NCBI GenBank assembly: GCA_020226215.1
Contig: CM035233.1
Coordinates: 21,827,150 to 21,891,149, forward strand
DNA from: Sindora glabra
Lineage: Eukaryota; Streptophyta; Magnoliopsida; Fabales; Fabaceae
Length of the DNA: 64,000 bases
Direction: 5' to 3'
The notes below the pieces were generated by a model that was given only the letters and a program-made list of their open reading frames with translations, had not been told where the DNA came from and searched no databases. Shown here one piece after another: positions 50,877 through 62,641 of the stretch. The position numbers were made by a program, and so were the translations under genes. Numbering within the stretch: position 1 is the first letter of the stretch; every line of letters starts with the position of its first letter.

Positions 50877-52250
50877 CCTTAAATGACAAACCTGCAAAAA
50901 GGCTAGATAGAAAATAGACCTCACAAGATCTCACAACTCACTTATTTTGGAACACTCACACTCATGTTTGCATTCTAATTTTAGCTTTTACCCTCAAATA
51001 AACTTACACACTCTTGCCTTTTTCCACTCAATCACTCTTTCCCTTTTGTGGTTCTTTGAGAACTAGGAGACATAACCAAATAGAATTCAACAAATGTGGC
51101 AATCAATATGATCAAGATTCACAGAATTTAAGGAATCAAACAAGACAACTAGGGAACAAGAAATGAAAATTCTAAGAATATAAATTAACTAGGACTCAAA
51201 ATAAAGGAACAATATAAGCTAGAGGTGCTGATTTATGTACTCAAAGAAAGAGACAATGATCAATAAATGTCAACACAAGGTGATAGCATAGTATCATAGC
51301 AGGATGGAATTAATGCAATTGAACTCTAGGAAGGAAGAAAACCAAAACCTAAGGACACAAAATAATGGAAAGGAATAACTCAATAACAAGTAGTGCAGAT
51401 TTAAGAATTCAAGTAATTGAAATAGACAATGAACATTCAATGTCAAAATAAGAAGTTTAAATGTCACTAGAGCATATCAAGAACATAATAACTACAAGCA
51501 AATAACTTCTTTTCTTTTGATTTTGTTTCACTTTATTTTCAACAATTCAGCACTTTATTTTTCTTGCCTCTTCTTTGTAAGTTTCCTTTTGATTCACTAA
51601 CTTGGCTTTTTTTCCTTTGCTTCTTACTGCTTTTGTTCTTTTTTTTGTGACATGTTTCTCCTTTGTAACTTAATGCAAACAGTACCAATTCAGCACTAGT
51701 TTTGCTGATTGCAAGGATATCACACTATACAAACTTGGTGCTCTTTACTTTGCTTTAATTAATTACTACATTCAATTATAGCATCTTGATGTTATGCTAT
51801 TAGAATATGGCAATTGGTTATTGTAAGTTGAACTTCTTCACTTTGAACTTTTAACAAACATGTTCAATGCATCTTTCATTCAATATACCAGCACAAATAT
51901 TTGGAGCAAATTTTGAGCTAAACAACAAGAAATAACACAAAACAAAGAAGGTGACCAAGTATCAAAGCAACTTCAAACCTACAATTCACTTGGACAACTT
52001 ATCAAACACATGGAAGGCAAAATTGAAGAACAACTCAAATTTGACACAATGATGAATCAAAACCCATAAATTTGACATAAACCAAATTAGAAATGAAATG
52101 GATACAAAAACAAAATCAAAACAAGAAAGAAATGAAGAATTAAGACATGGATTGCATGAGTAGTACCGTAACAATGCGTGATGAATAATATATGAACAAT
52201 AAATGAATAGTGATGAAGATTTAAGGAAAAGGGAAACCTGAATTTGGGAA
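50877..52250 (-). other. leader of the minus-strand gypsy
   Basis: A 1.4-kb untranslated stretch between primer binding site and gag. No reading frame worth calling. Confidence 0.6.
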
Positions 52251-52267
52251 CCTTGCTTTGAATACCA
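52251..52267 (-). promoter_or_regulatory. tRNA-iMet-type primer binding site
   Basis: On the minus strand this reads TGGTATTCAAAGCAAGG, adjacent to the LTR end at 52270. It resembles TGGTATCAGAGC with changes. Confidence 0.75.
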
Positions 52268-52269
52268 AA

Positions 52270-53069
52270 TAATGTGAAATTATGTTGGATCTATCCCAAA
52301 TTCAGCAAATGCAAAATCAAAAATAGAAGGGTATTCACGTCGTACTCCAGAAGACAAAGAATGGGAGTGATAAGTGATGATGAACATGCCACAAAGGATG
52401 TAAATCCTTCGATAAGTGAAAAAGAAAACACGCCACAAGGAAGAATCATTGATTAGTGATGATCAATGCCACAAAATGTGAATCCCTTCGATAAGTCACA
52501 AGTTCATTCAAGAACTCAAGAGAGGCACTCAACCAAATTCTCTACTCCCTAAATGTGAAGTCTCAAGTCTAGAATTCTAAAAACTGATTTTTATAAAGAA
52601 CAAGCCTCCTTATATAGCTTTTTAAAACCCTAATTGAATATGGGCTTAAATGATAGCATATTGGCCCAAAACTAAACCATTTACCTAAACCTAATAAATG
52701 GGCCTCTAAATGACTATAAGTAATAAAGTTACCCATAATAACATGGTGAATGTTTTAAAGTAAAAATAGGCCTAACACATTCAACCTAAATTGAAGCCCA
52801 AAAAGGTTTAAAATGACATAACACAAAATAAACACAAACTAAAGGTCCAAATACTAAGTCAAAGCCCAAAACATCAAATAATAGTGAAAATAAGCTGAAG
52901 TGGCAACTAGGATAATGACTAATGTGACAATGATGTGGTGCCATCTCTTTAATGATGTGGCGATGATGTGGCACCAACTTGATGATGATGTGACGTAATT
53001 TTAATGCACTTGATTAAGCTCTCTTCTTGTGTCATTTCTTTATGATTGACCTCCCTTGGATTCCTATTA
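52270..53069 (-). repeat. 5' LTR of the minus-strand gypsy (800 bp)
   Basis: Bounded by the primer site on the left and by a GATTCCTATTA end on the right, matching GATTCCTATCA of the other LTR. It contains repeated GATGATGTGG motifs (52925-52995). A solo copy of this LTR is at 34808-35444. Confidence 0.85.
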
Positions 53070-53074
53070 ACTTG

Positions 53075-53795
53075 GATGCAACTATCACTAACAAGTAAAT
53101 AGTTATAACTTACCCATGTTGTCCACAAATGAATAGAAAATGTTAGGCATGTGATTCTCATGTGATTTTTTTGCATGTGTCAAATTTTCACTTGTCATAA
53201 TTTTTGAATGTATTATATTTTCTATATCATTATTTTTTACTCTAAAAAATTTTCATTTTTTTCTGCATGTAGATACCTGACTATCAAACTCTAACCCATT
53301 ACATCTTCATATTTCAAGTTTGAAATGTTGAAGTCCACCATAGGCTTATCTACATTCTTGTTCAATTCCGGTTCTGTAACTATTTCATTATTATTTGGTG
53401 GTGATTCGATCTTTGAAACTAAATTTTTACATTAAAATGACACAACGTTGATACCTTGTATAAAAAAATAATTGATTAATAAAAAATTAATTTCTTCTAT
53501 CTTGTATTTAATCACGAAAGCCAACTACAAAATCATTGTCAAATTAGAAATAATCGAACTTTATGATTTTTGTACACATCAAAGAAATCCTTACATAGCA
53601 TTACCTTTTCTTACTTAGATGAAATCTTCTAATGATAAAAATTAAGATTTCTTTAGAAATTGCTCGTTGTTGAAGTAATTTTGAAGGTTACAATGAAACC
53701 TTCCAACTTTCATTTTTCTTTTTAAATTTATTGTGAAAATTTTAGTTTTTGGTTTTGAAAATTTTCATATGTATAAAAAAGCTTGGCCTAAATCT
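53075..53795. other. intergenic spacer
   Basis: No gene or element recognised. Confidence 0.4.
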
Positions 53796-54509
53796 TTAAA
53801 TTTGCATAAAAAAATTTTAGCCCAACTTATATTTATAAACTCATAATTTTATTAAAAAATTTTTTGAAGCAGAAATAAAATTAGAATAAATTTAAATCTC
53901 AAATTGTAAAATTTACAAATAAGGAAATTATTTGAAAATATTTTTCATATATAAATAAGTATCATTTATTTATTAATTTATCAGTTAGAGTATCAATATT
54001 CAAATTTTTAGTTTAACTATAGAAGAATTATCTTTTATAAAATATTAATTTTTCTCGTGCTCATTTTCTTTGAAAGGTACATTTTGATTTCTTCTGACCG
54101 ACTTCAATAAGTCTTATAATTTGTTTGGTTGCTCAAAAAATTAACCAACTTATATTTAAATTTGCATAAAAAAATTTTAGCCCAACTTATATTTATAAAC
54201 TTATAATTTTATTAAAAAAATTTTTGAAGCAGAAATAAAATTAGAATAAATTTAAATCTTAAATTGTAAAATTTACAAATAAGAAAATTATTTGAAAATA
54301 TTTTTCATATATAAATAAGTATCATTTATTTATTAATTTATCAGTTAGAGTATTAATATTCAAATTTTTAGTTTAATTATAGAAGAATTATCTTTTATAA
54401 AATATTAATTTCTCTCCTGCTCATTTTCTTTGAAAGGTACATTTTGATTTCTTCTGACCGACTTCAATAAGTTTTATAATTTGTTTGGTTGCTCAAAAAA
54501 TTAACCAAC
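53796..54509 (+). repeat. recent direct tandem duplication, period 360 bp
   Basis: The block starting TTTGCATAAAAAAATTTTAG at 53801 recurs at 54161, and both end in TTGGTTGCTCAAAAAATTAA. By eye the copies differ at about ten positions, mostly C/T, so the duplication is fairly young. No coding capacity. Confidence 0.93.
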
Positions 54510-54639
54510 CAAGCAAGCAACTTTAATTTCTGCTCGCTTTGATTCTATCTTTTCAACTTTATAATGTGTTACTCCTTCAGTATTTCCATGTTTGTGTGCA
54601 TCAGTGAGAAGTTGATAAAAGAGAAATAATAAAAATAAA

Positions 54640-55360
54640 AACTTCAAGTATTTTGCATTTCTTTTGTTGAAAAAAGGCTTGTTTTTAGTCATCTAAGGTC
54701 TGTTATCAGTGAACTTTAGGGTTTGGTTGAAAATTTAGATTAGAATTTTTTAGTTTGAGAAACAAATCTAACCTATGTATCATGTAATTTTCTTTTCCAT
54801 TTTCCACATTATTGTGTGGCTTAGAAATCGTTTATGTGTATGTGTGTGTTTTCTTATTTTACTGTTGAAATTTTTTCAAAGCTAGCACCTGTTTGTGCCA
54901 ACATAACAAGACAAATCCCCACTGTGATATTTGGTTACTTAAGGATGAAGGAATAGAAGTTCACTTGCATTATATTATTTCTTTTCTTGTCCCTTATCTT
55001 GGAAAAGGAGCTGTCATGGAGTTTTTGATGTTGCAAAGAGGCTTGTTTTTAGTATCTAAGGTTTGTTTTTGGTGAACTTCATGGTTCGGCTGAAATTTTA
55101 GCTTAGGATTTTTCTATTTGAGAAATGAATCAATCTATGTAGCATGTAATTTGTTTTTCCTTTTTCCTCATTATCATGCAGCTTAGAAATTATTTTTGTG
55201 TGTGTATACATACGTGTGTTTTTTTCCCCTTATTTTAATGTTGAAAGTTTTCAAAGCCAACACCTCTGTGATATCTAGTTGCTTAAGGATGGAGTAGAGG
55301 TTCACTTCCGTTATATTATTTCTTCTCTTTGGCCTTCTCTTGGGAGGAAAGCTGTCATGG
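54640..55360 (+). repeat. diverged tandem duplication interrupted by the gypsy insertion
   Basis: Unit 1 (about 54660-55019) and unit 2 (about 55030-55360) share GGCTTGTTTTTAGT, CATGTAATTTK, TTTTCAAAGCYARCACCT, CTGTGATATYT and end in AGCTGTCATGG, about 341 bases apart. Unit 1 continues past this point, but unit 2 is cut there by the LTR starting at 55361, fixing the insertion site. Confidence 0.75.
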
Positions 55361-55948
55361 TGATGAGAATCTAAGAAGGCCCATTGAAGACAAAGGCTTG
55401 AAGGCATTGGAAGAGCTTCCAGGACCAATGACAAGAGCAAAGGCAAAGAGGATTAAGGAAGACTTAGAGAAGATGGTTGTTGCCTTATTTGAAAGAAGGC
55501 CCAATTTGGAGTTAGAAGAGTCCAAGGGAAGACTTGAGCTCCAATGAATCCATTAGTATTTAGTTAGTTTAGTATTTTTGTAATAAATGGGCCATATGGG
55601 TCGAGACTTATTTTTAAATTTATTTTAGCATGAACACTTGTTATTTTATTTAGCTCAATTAGAATTGGGCTTATTAGTGTAAAAAGCCTATTAGGGTTTG
55701 TTTATAGGGGCTGGTTATATATAAACTCTTGTAAATATATTTTTATTAAGTTTTGAATACAATTTGAGATTGAGAGCTTGTGACTCTTAGGTTCTTAAGT
55801 GAGCCAATTATCTTTGATCTTATCAAAAGGCCCCCCTCTTGTGGCGATCGTTCCTCCGGCTTATCAATTTGTGATTGTGGTGCCCATCCTCCATCTTTTT
55901 TGTTTTTGTTGTTTGAAATCCAATTCAAGATCATTCATTATTTCATCA
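55361..55948 (+). repeat. 5' LTR of the host gypsy (588 bp)
   Basis: It starts TGATGAGAATC and ends TTTCATCA, a TGATGA/TCATCA inverted end. The TATA-like TATATATAAA at about 55716 is the likely promoter. The first 190 bases read as GPMTRAKAKRIKEDLEKMV and a charged tail, the C-terminus of pol carried in U3. Confidence 0.82.
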
Positions 55949-55965
55949 ATTGATATCATGAGCTT
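55949..55965 (+). promoter_or_regulatory. primer binding site of the host gypsy
   Basis: ATTGATATCATGAGCTT directly follows the LTR and resembles the initiator-Met site TGGTATCAGAGC with two changes and an extra base. Confidence 0.6.
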
Positions 55966-57114
55966 TGGTTGGAATTAGATTTGAGGGTCCTGTTCATCCA
56001 TTACTGTTTGCGCACTGTTCAAGCAGTTCTATTTTCTAAAATTCGACACTGTTCAACATGGTACTGTTCACGCATTTAAGGTTTTTTTTTTGCAATTTGC
56101 ATTGTTCACACATAAGCACTATTCACGCCATCGCACTGTTCACACAGCTAGGGTTTCATCATTTCTTAGTACATTCTTTCCTTAATCTTATTGCAATACT
56201 TGTTTTATTGCTGGATTCTTGTTTCTTGATGATTAGAATAGTTAAATTCATAATCAATTGTTAAGTTTCTGCACTTGTGTTCTTCGTGTTCATCAATTGT
56301 TCATCACATGTTCTTGATTTGAATCTGTCCAATCTTCTAAAATTTTGTTAGTTTAGTGTTTGATGTTAAATAATAGCTTGATTCAAAGGGAATTGTGAAT
56401 ACAATCAATTCTAATTCCTTATTTACTACTTCTTTCCAGAATTCTGGTTCAATTGGATTGAATTTATTTGCTGTCTCAAAAATGAACATTCTCATATTTT
56501 TGCTTCTTCTTGCAAGTTCATCATTAGTGGCAAATTGAAAATTGTGTAATTCAATTTGAAAAAGAGGTACAACTATTGTGCAGCCAAAAAAAAGTTGCAG
56601 TAAAAAAAAAAGTCTACAGTAAAAGAAAAATGAAAAAAAAAATCTGCAGCACACAAAAATGCTTCTTGGATGCCACTTTCTTGCAATTTTCAGCTTACTT
56701 TTGCATAGTTTATGATTGATTCTAAACCAAAAAATTTTGGGAATAACTTAGCTATTATTTAACATTACATAATCTTCTCTAATTTCTCCATTCTTGTCTT
56801 GTTTGCATTCTTCTCTAATTTACTTTCTGTTTGCTTTCTTATCTCCATTCTTGTCTTGTTGGCTTCCTTAGTTTTGTCTTAGAGTTTTCTTTTGTTAGCT
56901 TCACTTGTGTCTTGTTGATTGATCATCACTTAGTTGTGGTTGATTGTGTGGATTGGAGGTTGACTTCCTTAAGAACACCTGATGGAAAAAAGGCAAGAGA
57001 GAAATCCTTACACAAAAGCCAATTTTGAGTGAAATACTAGTGAACATCTTTTGAGTGAAACACTTAGCGAGTAGAGAGGACCTTTTATTACATTAACATT
57101 TCTGTTTTGTAGAC
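55966..57114 (+). other. leader of the host gypsy
   Basis: Untranslated stretch with a cluster of CACTGTTCAC-like decamers between about 56008 and 56150. An AG acceptor-like site sits just before the gag ATG. No reading frame supported. Confidence 0.55.
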
Positions 57115-58500
57115 ATGTCTCATGAAGGTGGATCAAGTAGTGAAAGCACTCCTCCCTCACCTAAGTCCTTAGCTGTTAGAAGACAAATTGAAGGACTTGC
57201 ACAAAGATTTAAAAGAATGTTTGAGAGGAAGAATGAAACCATAAGAAATATTCAAGAAACCGTTGCAAATAATGTAAGAAGGCAAGCATGTGACCGTTCT
57301 CTACATGCCCATGAAGATTCTAGTAGTTCTCCAAGAGATGATGAAGAGAGGAGGTATGATAAGAGGAGAGATAGGAAAGATAATAAAGAGAGGAGGGATG
57401 ATGAAGAGAGGTGGTATGATATGAGGAGAGATAGGAGAGATGATAGAGAGAGGAGGAATGATAGGAGGATGAGAGAAGGAGATGGAAGAGTGAGAGAAAA
57501 TGAGAGAATTAGTGGAGTTAAAATAAAGATTCCTAATTTTCATGGAAGGAATAATGTTGAAGCATATTTAGAGTGGGAGTTGAAGATAGAGCAAATATTC
57601 TCATGCCATAACTACAGTGAGGAAAAGAAAATGAAGGTGGCTTCCCTAAAGTTCCATGACTATACCTTGGTGTGGTGGGATCAAATTCAAAGGGAGCGAA
57701 GGAGATATGATGAGGAACCCGTAGTCACATGGAATGAAATGAAGAACCTAATGCGCAAGAGATTTATTCCTACATACTAGGGAGCTTCATAAAAAGCTTC
57801 AAGGTTTGAGGAAAGGTGGAAAAAGTGTTAATGACTATTACAAAGAAATAGAAGTTGCCATGATAAGAGCCAATGTAATTGAAGAAAGAGAAGCAACAAT
57901 GGCCTATTTCTTAAATGGGTTGAACCATGATATCCGTGACATAGTGGAACTTCATCCCTATGTAGAACTTGAAGATTTAGTTCACCAAGCTATCAAAGTA
58001 GAAGAACAACTCAAAAGAAAGAGGACTTTGAAGAAAGGCACCTCTTCCTACAACTCAAAAGGATGGAAGGAAAGAGGGAAGAAAGAGGGAAATTCAACTA
58101 AGGATGCAGCTGTCCATGGTAGTAAACCCTCATCTAAAACTTCTTTTAATTCTACTAATGCTTTTGCTTCCTCTACTTCTCGGCATAGGGAAATCAAATG
58201 TTTCAAATGCCTTGGAAAAGGCTACATTGCACCCAATGTCCGAACAAGAAGACCATGATTTTGAGGGAGAATGGTGAGATCTCAAGTGCAAGTTCATTTT
58301 CGTCATCAGATGCTCCAAGTGAAGAAGATAGTGAGTATGAAGCTTTTTATCATGAGGGAGACTTACTTATGGTAAGGCGTCTCTTGGGTAGTTTAGCTAA
58401 GGAGGATGACACTATACAAAGAGAAAATATCTTTCATTCAAGATGCTTAGTACTTGGGGAAGATTTTTTCTCTTATTATTGATGGTGGTAGTTGTACCAA
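57115..58500 (+). pseudogene. host gypsy gag and protease start, frameshifted
   Basis: Starts MSHEGGSSSESTPPSPKS at the ATG at 57115. A long Arg/Asp/Glu-rich tract made of RRDRRDD-like repeats (57340-57480) follows, then the gag domain: IPNFHGRNNVEAYLEWELKI, HNYSEEKK, DYTLVWWDQIQ and RKRFIPTY. A small deletion near 57776 shifts frame; reading resumes RELHKKLQGL, VAMIRANVIEEREATMAYFL to a worn zinc knuckle (CFKCLGKGYIAP, 58196 on) where the expected His is Tyr. Another shift leads to KKTMILRENGE, an acidic stretch and RENIFHSRC. The final shift gives the protease site SLIIDGGSCTN, where the nested element interrupts. Confidence 0.88.
58496..58500 (+). repeat. left copy of ACCAA target-site duplication
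   Basis: The same five bases recur at 63448-63452 after the nested element. Together they restore the protease codons for SCTNVAS across the insertion. Confidence 0.92.
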
Positions 58501-59514
58501 TTATATGAACCAGTCCAACACTTTGCATAATCAAGCCCAAGTAGAAAATGACTTAATTTTAAGTGAAGGCCTAATGGCAAGAGGAAGGCTCAAAAGAATT
58601 CACAAGAAGCAATTGGAGCCCATGTAAATGCAATTCTAACCCAAGGAGCCCAAGTAGATGAAACAAATAAAGTTGAATTGCTGCTCATCCAAGCCCAAGA
58701 AATCTAAAGATAATTAAGGTGCAACGAATCTGGACACATTTTCCTAATATGGAGCGTTATAAATTAGGAGATAATTTCCTATTACGGAATGTCTGAGTCA
58801 AATGAATATGGACATATTTCCAATATGGAGCATGACAAATTAGGAGATAATTTCTTATTAAGGAATGCATCAAATGTGGACATATTTTCCTAATATGGAG
58901 TGCAATGAACTTGGACATTTTTCCAATATGGAGTGCAATAAAATCGGAGACATTTTCCTAATCAGGATTGCAACAAATAAGAAAAATCTGAGAATAATTT
59001 CTATTTTTAATTTAGTGATAGTTAAACTTTGAATTTATGGCATTTACTATTTGTACTTTCCTAAGACTAGTATAAATAGGAGACAATGTAACTCAGAATG
59101 AAGCAGTTTATGAATAATACACAAATTTGAGTGTTTCTTCTCTAAAGTGTGAGAATATTATCTTTTTTTACTCTTGTGAAACCTTGCTTTGTCAATCTTC
59201 CCTTATAAGATTGGTGATTCAAATTCATAAAAGCCCTCAATTTGTGCTTCAACCCAGGTGCGTTGTTGTGTGGATTGGTTAATTTGTGTTCGTGGTTGGA
59301 TAAGTGGTTTAAGTAACAGGTCGTATTCCTTATAGCATTGGTTGGCTGCTTGCATTCGTCAGGTCATTGAACCACCTAAGTCAAAGCTTATCACTCCCAA
59401 TTTCCTTCCTCATTTCTAGAGTGTGGCGCTCATATCATTCTTTTACATTATTTTTTATTTACTTTATTTGCCTACATCGTGAAGATTAGGACACCCTTAT
59501 GAAATTCGCTATCA
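58501..59514 (+). repeat. 5' LTR of the nested gypsy (1014 bp)
   Basis: Begins TTATATGAACC (TGATATGAACC in the 3' copy) and ends CGCTATCA. The region 58735-58975 has four to five diverged repeats around GGACATATTTYCCAATATGG. TATAAATAGG at 59071-59080 is a good promoter TATA box. The first 205 bases correspond to the pol C-terminus. Confidence 0.93.
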
Positions 59515-59516
59515 TT

Positions 59517-59528
59517 TGGTATCAGAAC
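59517..59528 (+). promoter_or_regulatory. tRNA-iMet primer binding site of the nested gypsy
   Basis: TGGTATCAGAAC, two bases from the LTR end, close to TGGTATCAGAGC. Confidence 0.88.
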
Positions 59529-60068
59529 TACTAATTGACATGATAGGCGTTTAGTTTTATTCTTTTGTTCTGCAATATATAAAAAAAAGAAGTAAAAAAA
59601 AGAAAGAAAAATTCGTGCAAAAAGAAAAAAAGAAAGCACAAAAAAAAGAAGAAGCAAAAATAAAAAAAATTGTGAAAAAAATTAAAAAAAAGAATAGAAA
59701 CATGAAAAAAAAGGAAAGTGATAAAGAAAAAGAAGACGTGACTATTCAGTTTCTTACAATTTGAAATTTCAGAATTGTTGAATTACATAGTTAAGATAGA
59801 CATTGTTTTGTACACATAAGGAATTTCTTTACTTTCATTTACAAAACCTATCCCTTATCTTGTAACCTATTTTGGCCATCTACATTCAAGTGCTTGGTTG
59901 AAGCCTAGAAATTGGCAATTGTTGAATCATTTACAAGGATTTAGGTTGCATAAGAGCTTAGGAAGGTATTGAGGGATTGAGAGCTAGTGAGATTATCAAG
60001 AGAGGAGTGAAGACACTTAATCGAGAGAATTTGTGAGATCAAATATTCTGTTTTCCTATCTCACTAAC
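59529..60068 (+). other. leader of the nested gypsy
   Basis: Contains a purine-rich A/G tract (59580-59740, AAAAAAAGAAG-type) and then a mixed stretch to the gag ATG. No reading frame. Confidence 0.6.
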
Positions 60069-61335
60069 ATGGCAGGAAATCAAGAAGATATTCCACAAGC
60101 AAGATTAGCCCCTATCCAAATGGAAGCATTGGTGAGTCATCTCGAAAGGCTGTTTGATAGAAAGTTAGAAGGACTTCATGATTGATTGGAACAAATGGAG
60201 AATCAAAACAATCGAAAGCAAGGTGAACAATCTTATGGAAATGCGGAGAGCTGGGATGAAGAGGATGAATTTGATGATTACCAACCAAGAAGGAGGAGGC
60301 CAAATCGAGAAGAACCAAGAAGGTATAGAAACAGAGAAGATGACCTTGGAGGAATCAAAATTAAAGTTCCTTCATTTCAAGGCAAAAATGATCCAAAGGC
60401 ATATTTGGAGTGGGAGATGCGAGTTGAACAAATTTTCTCATGCCATAACTATTCTGAAAGGAAAAAGGTAAAACTTGCAACTCTTGAATTTACTGTTTAT
60501 GCTCTTGTTTGGTGGGATCAGATGCAAAAAGAGAAAGTGCAATATGGAGAACGCCTAATTACCACATGGGAGGAGATGAAAACAATCATAAGGAAGCGAT
60601 TCATTCCATCTTACTACCATAGAGAGCTTTATAACAAGTTGCAGCACCTCACACAAGGATCAAGGAGTGTAGATGAATACCACAAAGAAATGGATATTGC
60701 CATGATTAGAGCTAACATAGTGAAGGATCGAGAGGCAACAATGGCTCGTTTCTTGCATGGACTGAATTGTGACATAGCTGATGCTGTGGAGATGTATCAC
60801 CATGTAGAACTTCAAGAGATGGTACATTAAGCCATCAAGGTTGAACAACAACTAAAAAGAAGAAATATTGGTAAAAAAAAACTCAAATTCAAATTCTTTT
60901 AATTTGTGGGAGAATAATTCAAAAAAAGACACCTCTTCTGCTTCAAATTCTAAAGAGATCAGTTCAAAGAAAGCTAAAATACCAGAACCTAAGAAAGATC
61001 AAGCAGAACTTAACTTAATAAGAAATCGTGACATAAGGTGCTTCAAGTGCCAAGGGAGAGGACATATTTCAAGTGAGTGCCCCAACAAACGCACCATGAT
61101 CATCAACCACCATGGTGACTGGGAGACCGAAGAAGAAACCACTGAGGAGGAAGAGAAGCTGTCAAATGATGATGGAGAAAGTGCAGAAGAAGGAGAACTC
61201 CTAGTGGCTAGAAGAGCACTCAGCATTCAAATAATGGAGGAAGAGAACAACCAAAGAGAGAGTGAGAGTAAGAAAGAAAGTAAAAAAGAAGAAAGTGAAA
61301 ATAAAAATAAGAAAAAGCCAGAAAAAGTGAGCTAA
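60069..61335 (+). pseudogene. nested gypsy gag with zinc knuckle
   Basis: Starts MAGNQEDIPQARLAPIQMEA at 60069. A stop at 60183 (TGA where CGA is expected) interrupts, then the frame stays open to 60830: an acidic/Arg-rich region, the gag domain (VPSFQGKNDPKAYLEWEMRV, YALVWWDQMQ, RKRFIPSYYHRELYNKLQHL) and the C-terminal helices. A second stop (TAA for CAA) occurs at 60828, and a frameshift in an A run near 60873 separates the nucleocapsid part, which has an intact knuckle CFKCQGRGHISSEC. An acidic, then Lys/Glu-rich tail follows with no protease motif: QRE runs directly into the linker normally found after protease. Gag function might be nearly complete without the two stops and the shift. 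Confidence 0.88.
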
Positions 61336-61365
61336 TTAATAGAAAAGAAAGAAAGAAAAGAAAAA

Positions 61366-62641
61366 TTGAGAGAAAAAGAAGAAAATAGAGAAAAAGGAGA
61401 GAAGAGCTTGCCAGTGGCAAAAAAGAGTGAGATTAAACAAGTTTTGTTTTCTCAACAAAACCTCATAATACTTCTGTACAAAGAGGCTATGTTTAACATT
61501 AATGACTTAACTTTTGTGTTGCCTAGTGTTATTTTGCCCATTTTGCAAGAATATAAAGCCCTTAAACATGTGAAGAGCCAAAGCAAGTTGAACCATAAGC
61601 ATTCTAAATGGATTGAATTCAGTGAGTTGTTTCCTTATGTGATTAAACATAAGAGAGGTAAAGAAAAAATATTATTGCTAATGCTTTATCACAAAGATAT
61701 GTTCTTCTTTCTATGTTAGATGTTAAGATTCTTGGCTTGAAATTTATTAAAGATTTGTATGCTAATGATGTTGATTTTGGTGAGACCTTTAGTCATTGTA
61801 AACCTGATGTTGGTTGGAACAAATTCTTCTTGTACAATAACTTCTTATTTCACATTGACAAATTTTGCATCTGAGGTTATCTATTGCATGTGAAATTGTT
61901 GAAAGAAATGTATTCTGGATTTATGAGACATTTTGGCATTGCAAAAATATTTGTTGTTCTAAATGAACATTTTGGTTGGCCTAAAATGCACATGGAGGTT
62001 GAGAAATTTATGAGAAAAAGCATTGCATGTTATAAAGTAAAATTTAAATTAAATACTTATGAATTGTATACTCCCCTCCACATTCCAAATGTACCATGGG
62101 AAGATATTTCTATAAATTTTATTTTAGGATTGCTTAGGTTTACGAGGGGAAGATTTGTGAACCATGCCAATAAAGGAATCAAGCAAATAATTTTTGAGCT
62201 TGGAGACTTGATCTGGTTACATCTAAGAAAAGAGAGATTTTTATGAAAAGAAAATCTAAACTCATGCCTAAAGGAGATGAACCTTTTCTAATTCTTGAGA
62301 GAATTAATAATAATACTTATAAGTTTGAATTATCTATTAAGTATGGAATTACTACTTTCAATGTTTTTAATCTTCTTCCTTATTTTAATGTAGATCTTGA
62401 AGAGTCGAGGATGACTCCTTTTCAAGAGGGGGAGGATGATATGAACCAGTCCAATACTTTGCATAATCAAGCTCAAGTAGAAAATGACTTAATTTTAAGT
62501 GAAGGCCTAATGACAAAAGGAAGGCTCAAAAGAATACAAGAAGCAATTGGAGCCCATCTAAATCCAATTCTAACCCAAGGAACCCAAGTAGATGAAACAA
62601 ATAAAGTTGACGTACTGCTCATCCAAGCCCAAGAAATCTAA
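61366..62641 (+). pseudogene. nested gypsy pol fragments joined by deletions
   Basis: The segment from 61366 begins with the protease-RT linker (IKQVLFSQQNLIILLYKEA, LPSVILPILQEY), then jumps to the RNase H end (HSKWIEFSELFPYVIKHKRG) without any RT. From 61890 the integrase zinc-binding region (HFGIAKIF, HFGWPKMHMEVEKF) and the start of the core (YTPLHIPNVPWEDISINFIL) appear, but the catalytic core is deleted and VNHANKGIKQIIFELGDLIW follows. From 62243 the chromodomain-side tail reads KSKLMPKGDEPFLILERINN and continues past the LTR border to a stop at 62639-62641. Several frameshifts separate these parts. Confidence 0.83.
62421..62436 (+). promoter_or_regulatory. polypurine tract of the nested gypsy
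   Basis: TTCAAGAGGGGGAGGA ends immediately before the 3' LTR start TGATATGAACC and is the plus-strand primer site. It also lies within the open pol tail. Confidence 0.85.

Larger units (their letters stand above)
47813..53069 (-). mobile_element. Ty3/gypsy element, minus strand, rearranged pol
   Basis: From right to left: 5' LTR (52270-53069), primer binding site, leader, gag, zinc knuckle, protease, a scrambled RT/integrase segment, polypurine tract and a truncated 3' LTR (47813-47971). All frames are interrupted. The internal region is far shorter than an autonomous gypsy because much of pol is missing. The bases ACTTG (53070-53074) would be the TSD, but the left copy is lost. Confidence 0.9.

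Noticed and set aside
55329..55547. Independent small gene with charged helical protein
   Set aside because: It is the pol C-terminal tail carried in the U3 part of the host gypsy 5' LTR.
58198..58482. Separate 94-residue gene
   Set aside because: It is the frameshifted continuation of the host gypsy gag: acidic linker and RENIFHSRC before the protease.
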